Under the pieces are notes generated by a model, which made no database searches, was not told the origin of the DNA, and worked only from the letters and a program-made list of their open reading frames with translations. A stretch of 51,875 nt of DNA from JANXSD01 sp038206385. GTDB taxonomy: Bacteria > Bacteroidota > Bacteroidia > AKYH767-A > OLB10. Both the position numbers and the translations under genes were made by a program. The DNA lies in contig JBBRAW010000012.1 in assembly GCA_038206385.1 (NCBI GenBank), forward strand, positions 1-51,875, given 5' to 3'. Positions within the stretch are counted from its first letter, which is position 1. Each line of letters opens with the position of its first letter. Shown in pieces: positions 16,003 to 25,565 of the stretch.

Positions 16003-17055
16003 TTATTTTTTTTGAACGTGAACTTTATTTCTTCTAATCATTTCTATAAGACTAGTTTTAACTATATCTCCCATATTTCTACATTTCAAGAAGATGTCAC
16101 TTTTGTAATAATCAGCTAATTCACATTTCAGTTGAGTAATTTTTTCCAAAGTAGAAATTGAATCTTTACTCATCGTATCAACTAATTCCTTGAGCATATA
16201 TTTAGCTGCATTTATTCGCTTAACTATTAAAGTTCGTTCTTCAACTTGATACTGATGCATTGTTGCAGGGGTGATACATTTAATGCAGATATCTACAAAT
16301 GCTTTATTTTCTTTGAAAAATTGAGGTAGGTATAAACTTCTTCTACCTTCAAAACTTTGCTGATCAAAGTCAATGGCTCGAATACGATAATGTACTTCTT
16401 CAAAATCCGGAGTAATATCAATTACATAGTTGTAGGAGCGCATATCTCCAAGCAATCGCACAAAGCATCGCTCATTAAACTTTACAAATTCTTTCGCCAA
16501 TCGAATTTCACTTAATCCTTTTTCTTCTAAATTATTTTTTATAAACATATCACCTGGAATCCCTGCAATATGTTCTTCAATTAATGTATTTCCATTAACA
16601 AAATAACTAATTCTATTAGGAGATAAAATATGCTCTAATTCTAATCCATAAATTCGAGATGCGTCCGCCTGCTTCAAATAAAAATAATCATAATTATCAT
16701 TATAATTATTTACAATTCGAATCCGAAATGGTTTCGAATTCCCGAAAGTGCAATAGTCAACACGTTCAACAGAAAGGTGCTCCATTACTGAAATATCACC
16801 ACCAGTTTTTAATTGAGCATACATTCCAGTAAGAGCACTATTCAGTTGATCGATTTCTGATGGTGCATAATAAACTGTCTCCCATAATGTGTCTTTCCCT
16901 TTACGATCAAAAAGTGGAAATGCATTTTGAAATCTTAATAAATCACTGTATTGTATTTCCGCATTTACCTCTCGGCCATAGTGCTTAAGGTATTTCCTCA
17001 ATGCATCGCATATTGGATAAATCGGTTTCTTCTTAGAAATTTCCTGCTCCGACAT
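16003..17055 (-). CDS. Uncharacterised protein with motifs of a protein-kinase-like (APH-type) fold
   Basis: No named family is recognised. The order of motifs matches the kinase-like/aminoglycoside-phosphotransferase fold: Lys128 in FYLKQAD (beta-3 lysine), Glu139 or Glu141 in the following helix, a hinge EEHIAGIPGD (160-169, as in APH enzymes), the catalytic loop GDMRSYNYVID (203-213) with Asp204 and Asn209 in the exact D-x4-N spacing, and IDFD (228-231) as the metal-binding Asp. The first 100 residues are a separate domain and the last 90 are helical. It ends a three-gene operon (TPR, O-methyltransferase, this gene). It would phosphorylate a small molecule or a protein; this is inference from motifs. 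Confidence 0.65.
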   Translation of the reverse strand: MSEQEISKKKPIYPICDALRKYLKHYGREVNAEIQYSDLLRFQNAFPLFDRKGKDTLWETVYYAPSEIDQLNSALTGMYAQLKTGGDISVMEHLSVERVDYCTFGNSKPFRIRIVNNYNDNYDYFYLKQADASRIYGLELEHILSPNRISYFVNGNTLIEEHIAGIPGDMFIKNNLEEKGLSEIRLAKEFVKFNERCFVRLLGDMRSYNYVIDITPDFEEVHYRIRAIDFDQQSFEGRRSLYLPQFFKENKAFVDICIKCITPATMHQYQVEERTLIVKRINAAKYMLKELVDTMSKDSISTLEKITQLKCELADYYKSDIFLKCRNMGDIVKTSLIEMIRRNKVHVQKK

Positions 17056-17072
17056 TTATTTAATCTTGCTAA

Positions 17073-17717
17073 TTATTTAATTTTTCTGATTACTAATAAC
17101 CCGTCACGAACAGGAAGTAATACTTTCGAAACACGATTATCATCTTTTATTTTCTCATTAAACGCATGTATATGCATGGTATCATTGTCCCAATCTTTTC
17201 TATCCTCAATTACATGGCCACTCCACAGTACATTATCTGCAATAATGTATCCTCCAAGGTTAATTTTTTCAAATACTAAATCATAATAGTTACTATAATT
17301 TTGTTTATCAGCATCAATAAATACAAGATCGAATTTTAAATTTAATTTAGGAATTATTTCAAGTGCATCTCCACAAATTGCTTCTATTTGATTTTGGAAT
17401 TTTGATTTATCAATGAATCGTTGTACCATTTCAGTCAACTCATCATTTATATCAATAGTAATAAGTTTGCCATTATAATCTAATCCTTCTGCAAGACATA
17501 ATGCAGAATATCCTGTAAAAGTGCCAATTTCTAAAATTATTTTTGGTTGAATCATATTGCTTAACATCGACAAGCACCTTCCCTGTAAATGCCCAGAAAG
17601 CATTCGAGAATACAAAACTTTGCTATATGTTTCACGATTTAATTCTTTCAATAATGGCGATTCCTCATCCGAATGTTCTTCTGCATAAATTAATAATTTG
17701 TCATCAATGAAATCCAT
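17073..17717 (-). CDS. Class I SAM-dependent O-methyltransferase
   Basis: The 214-residue product belongs to the catechol O-methyltransferase-like family. SAM-binding motif I is EIGTFTGYSALCLAEGL (starts residue 63), motif II GDALEII, metal/catalytic motif FIDADKQNY (133-141), and DNVLWSG (161-167) completes the Mg-binding site. Substrates in this family include caffeoyl-CoA-like and catechol-like hydroxyls; the actual one is unknown. It starts 26 bases after the TPR gene and ends 17 bases before the kinase-like gene, so the three are almost surely one transcript. Confidence 0.85.
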   Translation of the reverse strand: MDFIDDKLLIYAEEHSDEESPLLKELNRETYSKVLYSRMLSGHLQGRCLSMLSNMIQPKIILEIGTFTGYSALCLAEGLDYNGKLITIDINDELTEMVQRFIDKSKFQNQIEAICGDALEIIPKLNLKFDLVFIDADKQNYSNYYDLVFEKINLGGYIIADNVLWSGHVIEDRKDWDNDTMHIHAFNEKIKDDNRVSKVLLPVRDGLLVIRKIK

Positions 17718-17743
17718 ACCTTGATTTTGTATTTTGTGTAAAT

Positions 17744-19231
17744 TTATAGTCCAAGTCTATTTAATCCTGATTTTGCTTTTTGATCAATACTGTTTTGATA
17801 TTCGTGATTGCGTAACGTAAGAACTTTTTTATAATATTCAACAGCTTTCAACTTGTTGTGTTGATCTTCATATATTTTTCCAATAAGCAAAGCCGAATTA
17901 GCTGCGAAATAATAAGTGTAATTGATACCGTTTTTTAAAGTTTGTTCATATAAATAAAGTGCTTTGTCAAAATTATTTTGCTTATCAAAAATTCTTGCTA
18001 AACGATAACTGAATTCTAATTGATCTTTTTGTGAAGGGAAATTTGTAATGGTTTTACCTGCTAATTCTTGCAATGACTTACTATAATATCCACCATCAAA
18101 AAGCAAACGACTTCGAAGTAAAATGATATTAGGTATCTCTGTTCCTTTCGAATCGTTTAACGCTTGTTTATCTTCATCAACAATTGATTTCCCTCTATTA
18201 GATAAATTACAATTCGACATGTTTAATAAATAGCCTTCTTTATCTCCTTGTAATAATTTTATCCAAGCTACTCGTTGCCAAGCAGAATTGATATAACTTT
18301 TTCCTTTAAATGTTTCAATGTATTTTTTAAAATTATTTATAGCCGATAAATTCAAATTGTTTAGCAACGCAGTACCTTCCATAAAATCTAGGTACGATAA
18401 ATTACTTGATTCACTATTTTTTTTTCTGTCGGCTAGAATTGATATTACACTATCATTTTCTCCATTTGATGCATGAAAAACCGATTTAGCAAATTGCAAT
18501 AGCGGTTTTTCATTTAGCTCATTTAAATTACTTAACCTATTTCGAATCTTTAAGTCGTTACGATCCTTGCCAAGATTCATTTCTAAAAAAGTAAGCATTA
18601 CTATCGTTTCATCTCTTAAATAGGTAAGCTCTGGTTGTTGGTTTGTTGACGTGAGTAATAAATTTAGCTCTCCTAATCCTTGTGCTATTGTGCCACTTAA
18701 TCCGAGTAGACTCGTTACCCAAGAATAATTTTTTGGTATCGCTCCAACTAGAGAATGAATTAATCCAAGACCGCGTAAATTTGGCTTAAACTCAGGAAAT
18801 TCTTTTTGATTTTCCGATAGTAAAATATAGGCTTTTCTTACATCATAAATACAACCAATATATTCTTCAAACTTTACGCGTGCTAAAGCTTTTTGCAAAT
18901 ACATTTCCGCAATGCAAAGTTTTTTATAAGGTGATTTTATTTCGTTTTCTTCTAAAATTTTAATGCGAATCTCATTGTTGGTTTTTAGTTTTTCTAGATC
19001 ACTGTTTTGCTCATTTATAAATGATTCTAAAAAATTAATTTGACTTTCAATATAAATCGGAATTAAATTATTGGGATTGGCTAACTTTTCATCTGCTAAT
19101 AACAATCTACTTTGCTTAAAATTTAATTTTGATGCATAATTATACGCAGAAAGGCAATTTTCTGTCCATTGGTAATCTGCTTTAACAGTCAGATTAAAAA
19201 GAATAAAGAAGAGGAGTAATAATCGGCGCAT
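17744..19231 (-). CDS. Exported TPR-repeat protein
   Basis: A signal peptide (MRRLLLLFFILFNLTVKA) is followed by about 475 residues of helical repeats. TPR-like pairs are clearest at the C-terminal end: FSYRLARIFDKQNNFDKALYLYEQ, then ANSALLIGKIYEDQHNKLKAVEYYKK. The longer start at 19270 is rejected because the ATG at 19231 gives a clean signal peptide. It is the first gene of the operon with the O-methyltransferase and kinase-like protein. TPR proteins of this type are scaffolds for envelope complexes in Bacteroidota; the partner here is unknown. Confidence 0.8.
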   Translation of the reverse strand: MRRLLLLFFILFNLTVKADYQWTENCLSAYNYASKLNFKQSRLLLADEKLANPNNLIPIYIESQINFLESFINEQNSDLEKLKTNNEIRIKILEENEIKSPYKKLCIAEMYLQKALARVKFEEYIGCIYDVRKAYILLSENQKEFPEFKPNLRGLGLIHSLVGAIPKNYSWVTSLLGLSGTIAQGLGELNLLLTSTNQQPELTYLRDETIVMLTFLEMNLGKDRNDLKIRNRLSNLNELNEKPLLQFAKSVFHASNGENDSVISILADRKKNSESSNLSYLDFMEGTALLNNLNLSAINNFKKYIETFKGKSYINSAWQRVAWIKLLQGDKEGYLLNMSNCNLSNRGKSIVDEDKQALNDSKGTEIPNIILLRSRLLFDGGYYSKSLQELAGKTITNFPSQKDQLEFSYRLARIFDKQNNFDKALYLYEQTLKNGINYTYYFAANSALLIGKIYEDQHNKLKAVEYYKKVLTLRNHEYQNSIDQKAKSGLNRLGL

Positions 19232-19402
19232 AGTGACGTCGTTATTCAAAGAAACAAAAAAATGTAGCAATTCGATTGATTTTGGGCATTATAATTTTAA
19301 AACGATTAATTTTTGTCAAAAACATAAATAATTTTCAAAGAATTGCTCGTATTAAAATGTTTATTGGATGATCCTTTTTACATTCGCATAAATTAAAATC
19401 AA

Positions 19403-20608
19403 ATGTTGAATTTAGTCTTTGCCGATGATCAATATCGTGATCAGCTACTTCCTTATACTTTTACACGTCCAGTTGCTGATATAAGAATCGGGATTTTAAC
19501 GATTCGTCAAAAATGGGAAACTGTTTTAAAAGTTCCAGAAGGTGCTTCAGGTTCACTGACTCAGTTTTATTTATCAGGGCGATATAACCTTTCTCCTGGC
19601 AAAGAATGTTTATTAATAAATGGCGCATTAATGCCAGATGAAATCTTATTGCGCCTTGTATTAAGTTTAAAAATTGGACAACAAATTATTTATAAAGATC
19701 GATTGCTCGCTGCTGTGGTTGATCGCTCAGTTTTAGAGGGTAAAGAATACATTTCACCTTTTACTGATTTAGAGCGAATAGTTTATGTTGGTCAGCCTCT
19801 CCTTGTAAATAATATATGGAGCATATTTTCAATGAATGATACTGCTATTCGTTCCGATTTTCAAGTGATAACAAAGGGTCGGCGATCAGAAATAATTTCA
19901 AGCTCCAATCAAACAATAAAGCCTGATCAAATTTTTATTGAATCAGGTGCTAAGGTTGAATGTTCAATTTTAAATGCATCTACAGGACCAATATACATCG
20001 GTAAGGATGCCGAAATAATGGAAGGATGTATGATTCGTGGGCCATTTTCGTTGGGTGATAATGCAACATTAAAGATGGGTGCGAAAATTTATGGTGCAAC
20101 TACAATTGGTCCTGGATCGAAGGTAGGAGGTGAGGTAAGTAATTCAGTGATTTTTGGAAACTCAAATAAAGGACATGATGGTTTCTTAGGAAATTCTGTT
20201 TTAGGTGAGTGGTGTAACCTCGGTGCCGATACAAATAATTCTAATTTAAAAAATAATTATTCGGAAATTAAATTGTGGAATTATCCTTCTAATGATTACG
20301 TCAATACTTCGCTTCAATTTTGTGGTTTATTTATGGGTGATCATAGTAAATGTGGTATCAATACGATGTTTAATACTGGAACTATTGTAGGTGCCTGTGC
20401 CAATATTTTTGGTGCTGGATTCCCTCCTAAATTTATCCCTTCTTTCACTTGGGGAGCAGTTGATAATTCCGAATTATTTTTAATTGATAAGGTAATTGAA
20501 TTAGCTGAACGTGTGATGGCACGTAGAAAAATTGTAATGACAGATGCTGATAAAAATATTTTGTCGCACTTGTACTTGATGCAACTAAAGCCAAATACGG
20601 AGGATTAA
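19403..20608 (+). CDS. GlmU-like sugar nucleotidyltransferase with left-handed beta-helix domain
   Basis: The 401-residue product is the Bacteroidota GlmU-like family: an N-terminal nucleotidyltransferase-like half without the classical GGxGTR motif (it opens MLNLVFADDQYRDQLLPYTF), and a C-terminal left-handed beta-helix built from hexapeptide repeats (about 195-365; for example GPIYIGKDAEIMEGCMIRG and GATTIGPGSKVGGEVSNS). It probably does both the acetyltransfer and the UDP transfer that make UDP-N-acetylglucosamine, or a related sugar nucleotide, for peptidoglycan and glycans. It is followed by lon on the same strand but with its own 129-base gap. Confidence 0.85.
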   Translation: MLNLVFADDQYRDQLLPYTFTRPVADIRIGILTIRQKWETVLKVPEGASGSLTQFYLSGRYNLSPGKECLLINGALMPDEILLRLVLSLKIGQQIIYKDRLLAAVVDRSVLEGKEYISPFTDLERIVYVGQPLLVNNIWSIFSMNDTAIRSDFQVITKGRRSEIISSSNQTIKPDQIFIESGAKVECSILNASTGPIYIGKDAEIMEGCMIRGPFSLGDNATLKMGAKIYGATTIGPGSKVGGEVSNSVIFGNSNKGHDGFLGNSVLGEWCNLGADTNNSNLKNNYSEIKLWNYPSNDYVNTSLQFCGLFMGDHSKCGINTMFNTGTIVGACANIFGAGFPPKFIPSFTWGAVDNSELFLIDKVIELAERVMARRKIVMTDADKNILSHLYLMQLKPNTED

Positions 20609-20737
20609 TTCGCATTTAATTTCCTAATTTGTGATGAGTTAATTGATATTTCAATATTTTTTTTTGGCATATTCATTGACCATAGCGCTGCTCGATAAAA
20701 ATCATGGTTTTGCGCTGCCATATTGACACAGAAATAA

Positions 20738-23293
20738 ATGATATCAGATCAAAATAATAATCTTCCTTTTAATGCAATTGCAATTTCGGATGATGAACCA
20801 GAATTAATACCCTTACTTACCAATGAAGACGAAGAGCTTATGAATAATGAGCAACTGCCGGACATTGTGTCGGTACTGCCATTAAGAAATACAGTTCTTT
20901 TTCCAGGAGTTGTCATACCAATAACAGTAGGTCGTGATAAATCAATAAAGTTGATTAAAGATGCCTATGCAGCTGATCGAATAATAGGTGTTGTATCACA
21001 AAAAGATGTGAGTGTTGAAGATCCAAAACTAACGGATTTAAATAGTATTGGTACAGTAGCCCAGATTTTACGGATGCTTAGGATGCCTGATGGAAATACT
21101 ACCGTTATTATCCAAGGAAAACGAAGATTCAAAATTAAAAATATAGTTCAAGAAGATCCCTATTTAAAAGCTCAAATTGAACCTTTTGTTGATCATACAA
21201 AAGTTGAAACGGATCAAGAGTTTGGTGCTATTGTAGATTCATTGAAAGATATTTCAATGCAAATTATTCAGAGCTCTCCAAATATTCCTTCAGAAGCAAG
21301 TTTTGCGATAAGAAACATTGAGAGTCCATCTTTTTTAATCAATTTTATTTCTTCCAACATGAATGCTGATGTTGAGAAAAAGCAAATGCTATTAGAGATG
21401 GACGACTTGAAAGATAGAGCAACAAAAGTTCTCGAGCATCTAACGAAAGAATTGCAAATGCTCGAATTGAAAAATCAAATTCAGAGTAAAGTAAAAACGG
21501 ATATTGATAAACAACAACGCGAATATTTTTTAAATCAACAACTCAAAACAATTCAGGAGGAATTAGGAGGGAATACTCCTGATAAAGAATTGAGTGAAAT
21601 GCGTGAACGTGCTAAGACTAAAAAATGGTCGAAAGATGTTTCAGATATTTTCAATAAAGAAATGGAACGTCTTGGTAGAATTAATCCTGCTGCTGGAGAA
21701 TATTCTGTAACATTAAATTATTTAGATCTTCTTTTAGAATTACCATGGGAAGAATTCACGAATGATAATTATGATCTTAAACGTGCTGAGAAAATTTTGA
21801 ACAGAGATCATTTTGGTTTAGAGAAAGTAAAAAATCGTATCCTTGAATATCTTGCAGTTATTAAATTGAAAAAGGATATGAAATCACCTATCATGTGTTT
21901 GGTAGGTCCTCCAGGAGTTGGTAAAACTTCTTTAGGAAAATCAATTGCAGAAGCACTCGGTCGTAAGTATGTGAGAATGTCGCTTGGAGGATTGCGTGAT
22001 GAAGCAGAAATTCGTGGTCATAGAAAAACGTATATCGGCGCAATGCCAGGAAGAATCGTTCAGAATATTAAGAAAGCAAAATCATCAAACCCAGTTTTTA
22101 TTTTAGATGAAATTGATAAAATAACAAATGATTTTCATGGTGATCCTTCTTCAGCTTTATTAGAAGTTTTGGATCCAGAACAAAATACTGCATTCTATGA
22201 TAATTATGTGGAGATCGAATATGATTTAAGTAAAGTATTATTTATTGCAACAGCAAATTCGTTGAGTTCTATTCAACCAGCATTGCGTGATAGATTAGAA
22301 ATTATTGAAATTAGTGGATATACTTTAGAGGAAAAAATTCACATCGCTCAAAAACATTTGGTAACAAAGCAATTGGAAGCGCACGGATTAACAGGTACTA
22401 CTACAACTTTTTCTCCAAATATGTTGAAAGTAATTATTGAACAATATACATGGGAATCGGGTGTTAGGACTCTTGAAAAATCAATTGCATCTGTTGTTCG
22501 ATCCGTTGCTAAAATGGTTGCTATGGAAGAACCATATCCAACAAAAATTACTGCTGAAGTAATTCGTAAAGCATTGGGTGCTCCACGATTTATTCAAGAT
22601 AAATTACTAAACAACGAAATCGCTGGAGTTGTTACAGGACTTGCTTGGAGTGCGAATGGTGGAAGTGTTTTATTTATTGAATCAAGTTTAAGTAGAGGCA
22701 ATGGCAAACTAACATTAACGGGAAACCTTGGTGATGTTATGAAAGAGTCTGCTGTAATTGCCTTAGCATTTTTGAAAGCGCATGCGGATGAATTAAATAT
22801 CGATTCACGTTTGTTTGATCAATGGAATATTCATGTTCACGTTCCAGAAGGTGCAATACCAAAAGATGGCCCATCTGCAGGTATTACAATGCTTACTTCA
22901 CTTGCATCGGTGTTTACACAAAAGCGTATTAAAGGTAAACTTGCAATGACAGGTGAAATTACACTACGCGGAAAAGTATTGCCAGTAGGCGGTATTCAAG
23001 AAAAAATTCTTGCAGCAAAACGGACTGGAATAAAAGAAATAATTTTATCCGTTGATAACGAAAAAGATATTTTAGATATTAAACCTGAATATCTTACTGA
23101 TCTTAAATTTCATTACGTAGAAGATATGCTAGATGTATTGAAGGTTGCACTAACTTCTCAAAAAGCAAAAAATGCAATCGATCTAACAATTAATGAATCA
23201 TCAAAACAGCAACATAAAGAATTTGTACATGAAGCAAAAAAAGCTACTGTATTAATTGCTAAAAAGAAAAAGAAAATTGTTCGTAAAAGATAG
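20738..23293 (+). CDS. lon: ATP-dependent protease Lon
   Basis: Lon degrades misfolded and regulatory proteins in the cytoplasm. Domains: N-terminal substrate-binding LAN domain (about 40-250), AAA+ domain with Walker A GPPGVGKT (390-397), Walker B FILDEIDK (about 454-461) and arginine motif RDRLEII, and the C-terminal peptidase domain with catalytic Ser713 in PKDGPSAG and Lys756 in GGIQEKILAAKR. The length (851) is slightly above the E. coli 784 because of an acidic N-terminal extension of about 40 residues and a basic Lys-rich C-terminal tail. Confidence 0.97.
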   Translation: MISDQNNNLPFNAIAISDDEPELIPLLTNEDEELMNNEQLPDIVSVLPLRNTVLFPGVVIPITVGRDKSIKLIKDAYAADRIIGVVSQKDVSVEDPKLTDLNSIGTVAQILRMLRMPDGNTTVIIQGKRRFKIKNIVQEDPYLKAQIEPFVDHTKVETDQEFGAIVDSLKDISMQIIQSSPNIPSEASFAIRNIESPSFLINFISSNMNADVEKKQMLLEMDDLKDRATKVLEHLTKELQMLELKNQIQSKVKTDIDKQQREYFLNQQLKTIQEELGGNTPDKELSEMRERAKTKKWSKDVSDIFNKEMERLGRINPAAGEYSVTLNYLDLLLELPWEEFTNDNYDLKRAEKILNRDHFGLEKVKNRILEYLAVIKLKKDMKSPIMCLVGPPGVGKTSLGKSIAEALGRKYVRMSLGGLRDEAEIRGHRKTYIGAMPGRIVQNIKKAKSSNPVFILDEIDKITNDFHGDPSSALLEVLDPEQNTAFYDNYVEIEYDLSKVLFIATANSLSSIQPALRDRLEIIEISGYTLEEKIHIAQKHLVTKQLEAHGLTGTTTTFSPNMLKVIIEQYTWESGVRTLEKSIASVVRSVAKMVAMEEPYPTKITAEVIRKALGAPRFIQDKLLNNEIAGVVTGLAWSANGGSVLFIESSLSRGNGKLTLTGNLGDVMKESAVIALAFLKAHADELNIDSRLFDQWNIHVHVPEGAIPKDGPSAGITMLTSLASVFTQKRIKGKLAMTGEITLRGKVLPVGGIQEKILAAKRTGIKEIILSVDNEKDILDIKPEYLTDLKFHYVEDMLDVLKVALTSQKAKNAIDLTINESSKQQHKEFVHEAKKATVLIAKKKKKIVRKR

Positions 23294-23297
23294 AAAA

Positions 23298-23340
23298 TAA
23301 AATAGTCGAGCGAATAATTTTATTCGGTTGGCTATTTTTT
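23298..23340. terminator. Imperfect terminator hairpin after lon
   Basis: An imperfect stem pairs aaaatagtcgagcgaataa with the complement-like ttattcggttggctatttt, with several mismatches or wobble pairs, and ends in T6. It lies just past the lon stop codon and overlaps the 3' end of the small minus-strand gene, so it probably ends both. Confidence 0.55.
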
Positions 23341-23469
23341 CACTTCCGCATTCATATCGCACTTTGCACAACCAGCATTCGATTTTTTGTGTCGGAAGTT
23401 ATCCCAAAGGCGTTTTGAGATAAAATAGAATGCGGTAATGAAAAGTAATCCAACAATAATTTCTTGCAT
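23332..23469 (-). CDS. Short FeoB-associated-type Cys-rich membrane protein
   Basis: A 45-codon frame. It begins MQEIIVGLLFITAFYFISKR (one membrane helix, residues 3-18), continues with a Trp/Asp and basic stretch, and ends with CAKCDMNAEVKK, a CxxC pair near the C-terminus. This is the layout of the FeoB-associated cysteine-rich membrane proteins (one helix then a CxxC tail), normally encoded next to ferrous-iron transporters. No feoA or feoB is nearby, so this is an orphan copy. Start ATG and stop TAG are clean; the gene is convergent with lon and divergent from the E1 gene. Confidence 0.6.
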   Translation of the reverse strand: MQEIIVGLLFITAFYFISKRLWDNFRHKKSNAGCAKCDMNAEVKK

Positions 23470-23513
23470 TTTGTTTATTTGTTAAAAGATATTGTACAAA
23501 TTTCGACAATCTA

Positions 23514-23546
23514 TTTGATTCCTAGCACTAAAAAGGGGTATTTTTG
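23514..23546 (+). promoter_or_regulatory. Promoter for the E1 gene
   Basis: TTTG (23514-23517), a 21-base spacer and TATTTTTG (23539-23546) resemble the Bacteroidota -33/-7 pair; the spacer is two longer than ideal. The predicted start, near 23550, leaves a 15-base leader before the ATG at 23565 and rules out the TTG start at 23544. Confidence 0.5.
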
Positions 23547-23564
23547 GGTAAGTATTTTACTGCT

Positions 23565-25565
23565 ATGATCAAGACTGAACCTTATCTCCAATACAACCGT
23601 GAAGGCATCTCCAATGAAACCCTAATTGATCTTTATAAAGCACTTATAAAACCTCGAATTATTGAGGAAAAAATGCTCGTCTTGTTACGTCAAAGTAAAC
23701 TATCAAAATGGTTTTCAGGAATCGGACAAGAAGCTATTTCTGTTGGTGTTGCAATGGCATTACATAAGGATGAATATATTTTGCCAATGCACCGCAATTT
23801 GGGTGTTTTTACTGTTCGTGGAATTCCACTTAATCGGTTGTTTTCTCAATTTACAGGTAAGCCCGGTGGATTTACAAAAGGGCGCGATCGCTCGTTTCAC
23901 ATGGGAACTCAAGACTACAAGATCGTAGGTATGATTTCTCATCTTGGCCCTCAAATGGGTGTTGCTGATGGCATTGCTCTTGGGAATATATTAAAAGAAA
24001 AAGCACATGTTACGGCCGTTTTTACGGGTGATGGAGCAAGCAGCGAAGGCGATTTTCATGAGAGTATCAATGTAGCAGCTGTTTGGGATCTGCCGGTAAT
24101 TTTTGTGATTGAAAATAATGGATACGGATTATCAACCCCGAGCAAAGATCAATTTCGTTGCAAACAATTTATTGATAAAGCAATTGGTTATGGTATTGAA
24201 GGTGTTCAAGTAAATGGAAATAATATTCTTGAAGTTTATAAAACAGTAGATCGGTTAGCAACATCGATGCGCGAAAATCCTCGCCCTATTCTATTGGAAT
24301 GTTTAACATTTCGAATGCGTGGACACGAAGAAGCTTCAGGAACAAAGTATGTTCCACAAGAATTGTTTGAAGAATGGGGAAAGAAAGATCCAATAAGAAA
24401 TTACGAAGATTTTTTGCTTTCTGAAAATATTATTGATGATGATTTTATTTCGATGATTCGTGCTGGAATAAAAGAAGAAATTGAAAAGGGTTTAGAAATA
24501 TCGTACGCAGAAAAAGAAGTTGAAGCACATACAGAAATTGAAGTTCGTGATATGTATGCGTTATCACCAAAAAATACAATTCAACCAATTTCATTACAGA
24601 AAACAGAGAAAAGATATTTAGATGCAATCACTGATGCTATGCGACAAGCTATGCAACGTCATTCAAACCTCGTAATAATGGGACAAGATGTTGCCGAATA
24701 CGGAGGTGTATTTAAAGCGACTTTAGGATTCGTTGAAGAATTTGGAAAAGGAAGAGTTCGCAATACTCCACTGTGCGAATCTGCTATTCTAGGTGCAGGT
24801 TTAGGGTTATCAATTAATGGTTGTAAATCAATTATTGAAATGCAATTTGCAGATTTTGTAACGTGTGGATTTAATCAAATTGTAAATAATTTAGCGAAGA
24901 CACATTATCGTTGGGGTCAACCTGTTGATGTTGTTGTGAGGATGCCAACGGGTGCTGCAACTGGAGCAGGTCCATTTCATTCTCAGTCAACAGAAGCATG
25001 GTTCTTTCATGTACCAGGATTAAAAATTGTTTATCCTGCATTTCCTGCTGATGCTAAAGGTTTATTAGCTGCTGCCATTGAAGATCCAAATCCAATTATG
25101 TTTTTCGAGCATAAAGCTCTTTATAGAAGTATTAGTGAAAGTATTTCTGATGATTATTACACAATTGAAATTGGTAAAGCAAAGTTAGTTCGTGAAGGTA
25201 ACGATGTAACTATTGTTACTTATGGATTAGGTGTTCATTGGGCATTAGAAGCGTTAGAAATGGATGAATCAATTTCCGCTGATCTTATCGATTTAAGAAC
25301 ATTATTGCCGTGGGATGAAGAAGCAGTTCTTGCTTCCGTAAAGAGAACAGGAAAAGTAATTGTGATGCATGAGGATACACAAACAGGTGGAATAGGAGGT
25401 GAGATTACTGCTCGCATTGCAGAGAAATGCTTTCCTTATCTTGATGCTCCACCAGTGAGAATTGGAGCTCTTGATACGGCGATACCAATGTCTTCTATTT
25501 TAGAGTGGAATTTTTTACCGAAAGATCGCTTCTTTATTGCCCTGAAACAATTAGTGGATTATTAA
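23565..25565 (+). CDS. 2-oxo acid dehydrogenase E1, fused alpha and beta subunits
   Basis: The product (666 residues) joins the alpha subunit (about 1-340, with the thiamine-diphosphate motif GDGASSEGDFHESINVAA starting near residue 155 and ending in ENN) to the beta subunit (about 345-666, with MGQDVAEYGGVF, GLGLSINGCKSIIEMQFADF read in parts, and DLRTLLPWDEE). Fused E1 genes are usual in Bacteroidota. The enzyme decarboxylates a 2-oxo acid and loads the E2 lipoyl arm; the lipoyl E2 gene is 9 kb away on the minus strand. The ATG at 23565 is preferred over a TTG at 23544. The 3' end overlaps the convergent patatin gene by 32 bases. Confidence 0.9.
   Translation: MIKTEPYLQYNREGISNETLIDLYKALIKPRIIEEKMLVLLRQSKLSKWFSGIGQEAISVGVAMALHKDEYILPMHRNLGVFTVRGIPLNRLFSQFTGKPGGFTKGRDRSFHMGTQDYKIVGMISHLGPQMGVADGIALGNILKEKAHVTAVFTGDGASSEGDFHESINVAAVWDLPVIFVIENNGYGLSTPSKDQFRCKQFIDKAIGYGIEGVQVNGNNILEVYKTVDRLATSMRENPRPILLECLTFRMRGHEEASGTKYVPQELFEEWGKKDPIRNYEDFLLSENIIDDDFISMIRAGIKEEIEKGLEISYAEKEVEAHTEIEVRDMYALSPKNTIQPISLQKTEKRYLDAITDAMRQAMQRHSNLVIMGQDVAEYGGVFKATLGFVEEFGKGRVRNTPLCESAILGAGLGLSINGCKSIIEMQFADFVTCGFNQIVNNLAKTHYRWGQPVDVVVRMPTGAATGAGPFHSQSTEAWFFHVPGLKIVYPAFPADAKGLLAAAIEDPNPIMFFEHKALYRSISESISDDYYTIEIGKAKLVREGNDVTIVTYGLGVHWALEALEMDESISADLIDLRTLLPWDEEAVLASVKRTGKVIVMHEDTQTGGIGGEITARIAEKCFPYLDAPPVRIGALDTAIPMSSILEWNFLPKDRFFIALKQLVDY

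Noticed and set aside
20640..20720. 23-codon minus-strand frame between the GlmU-like gene and lon
   Set aside because: Too short, low-complexity Lys/Asn content, no sign of selection visible.
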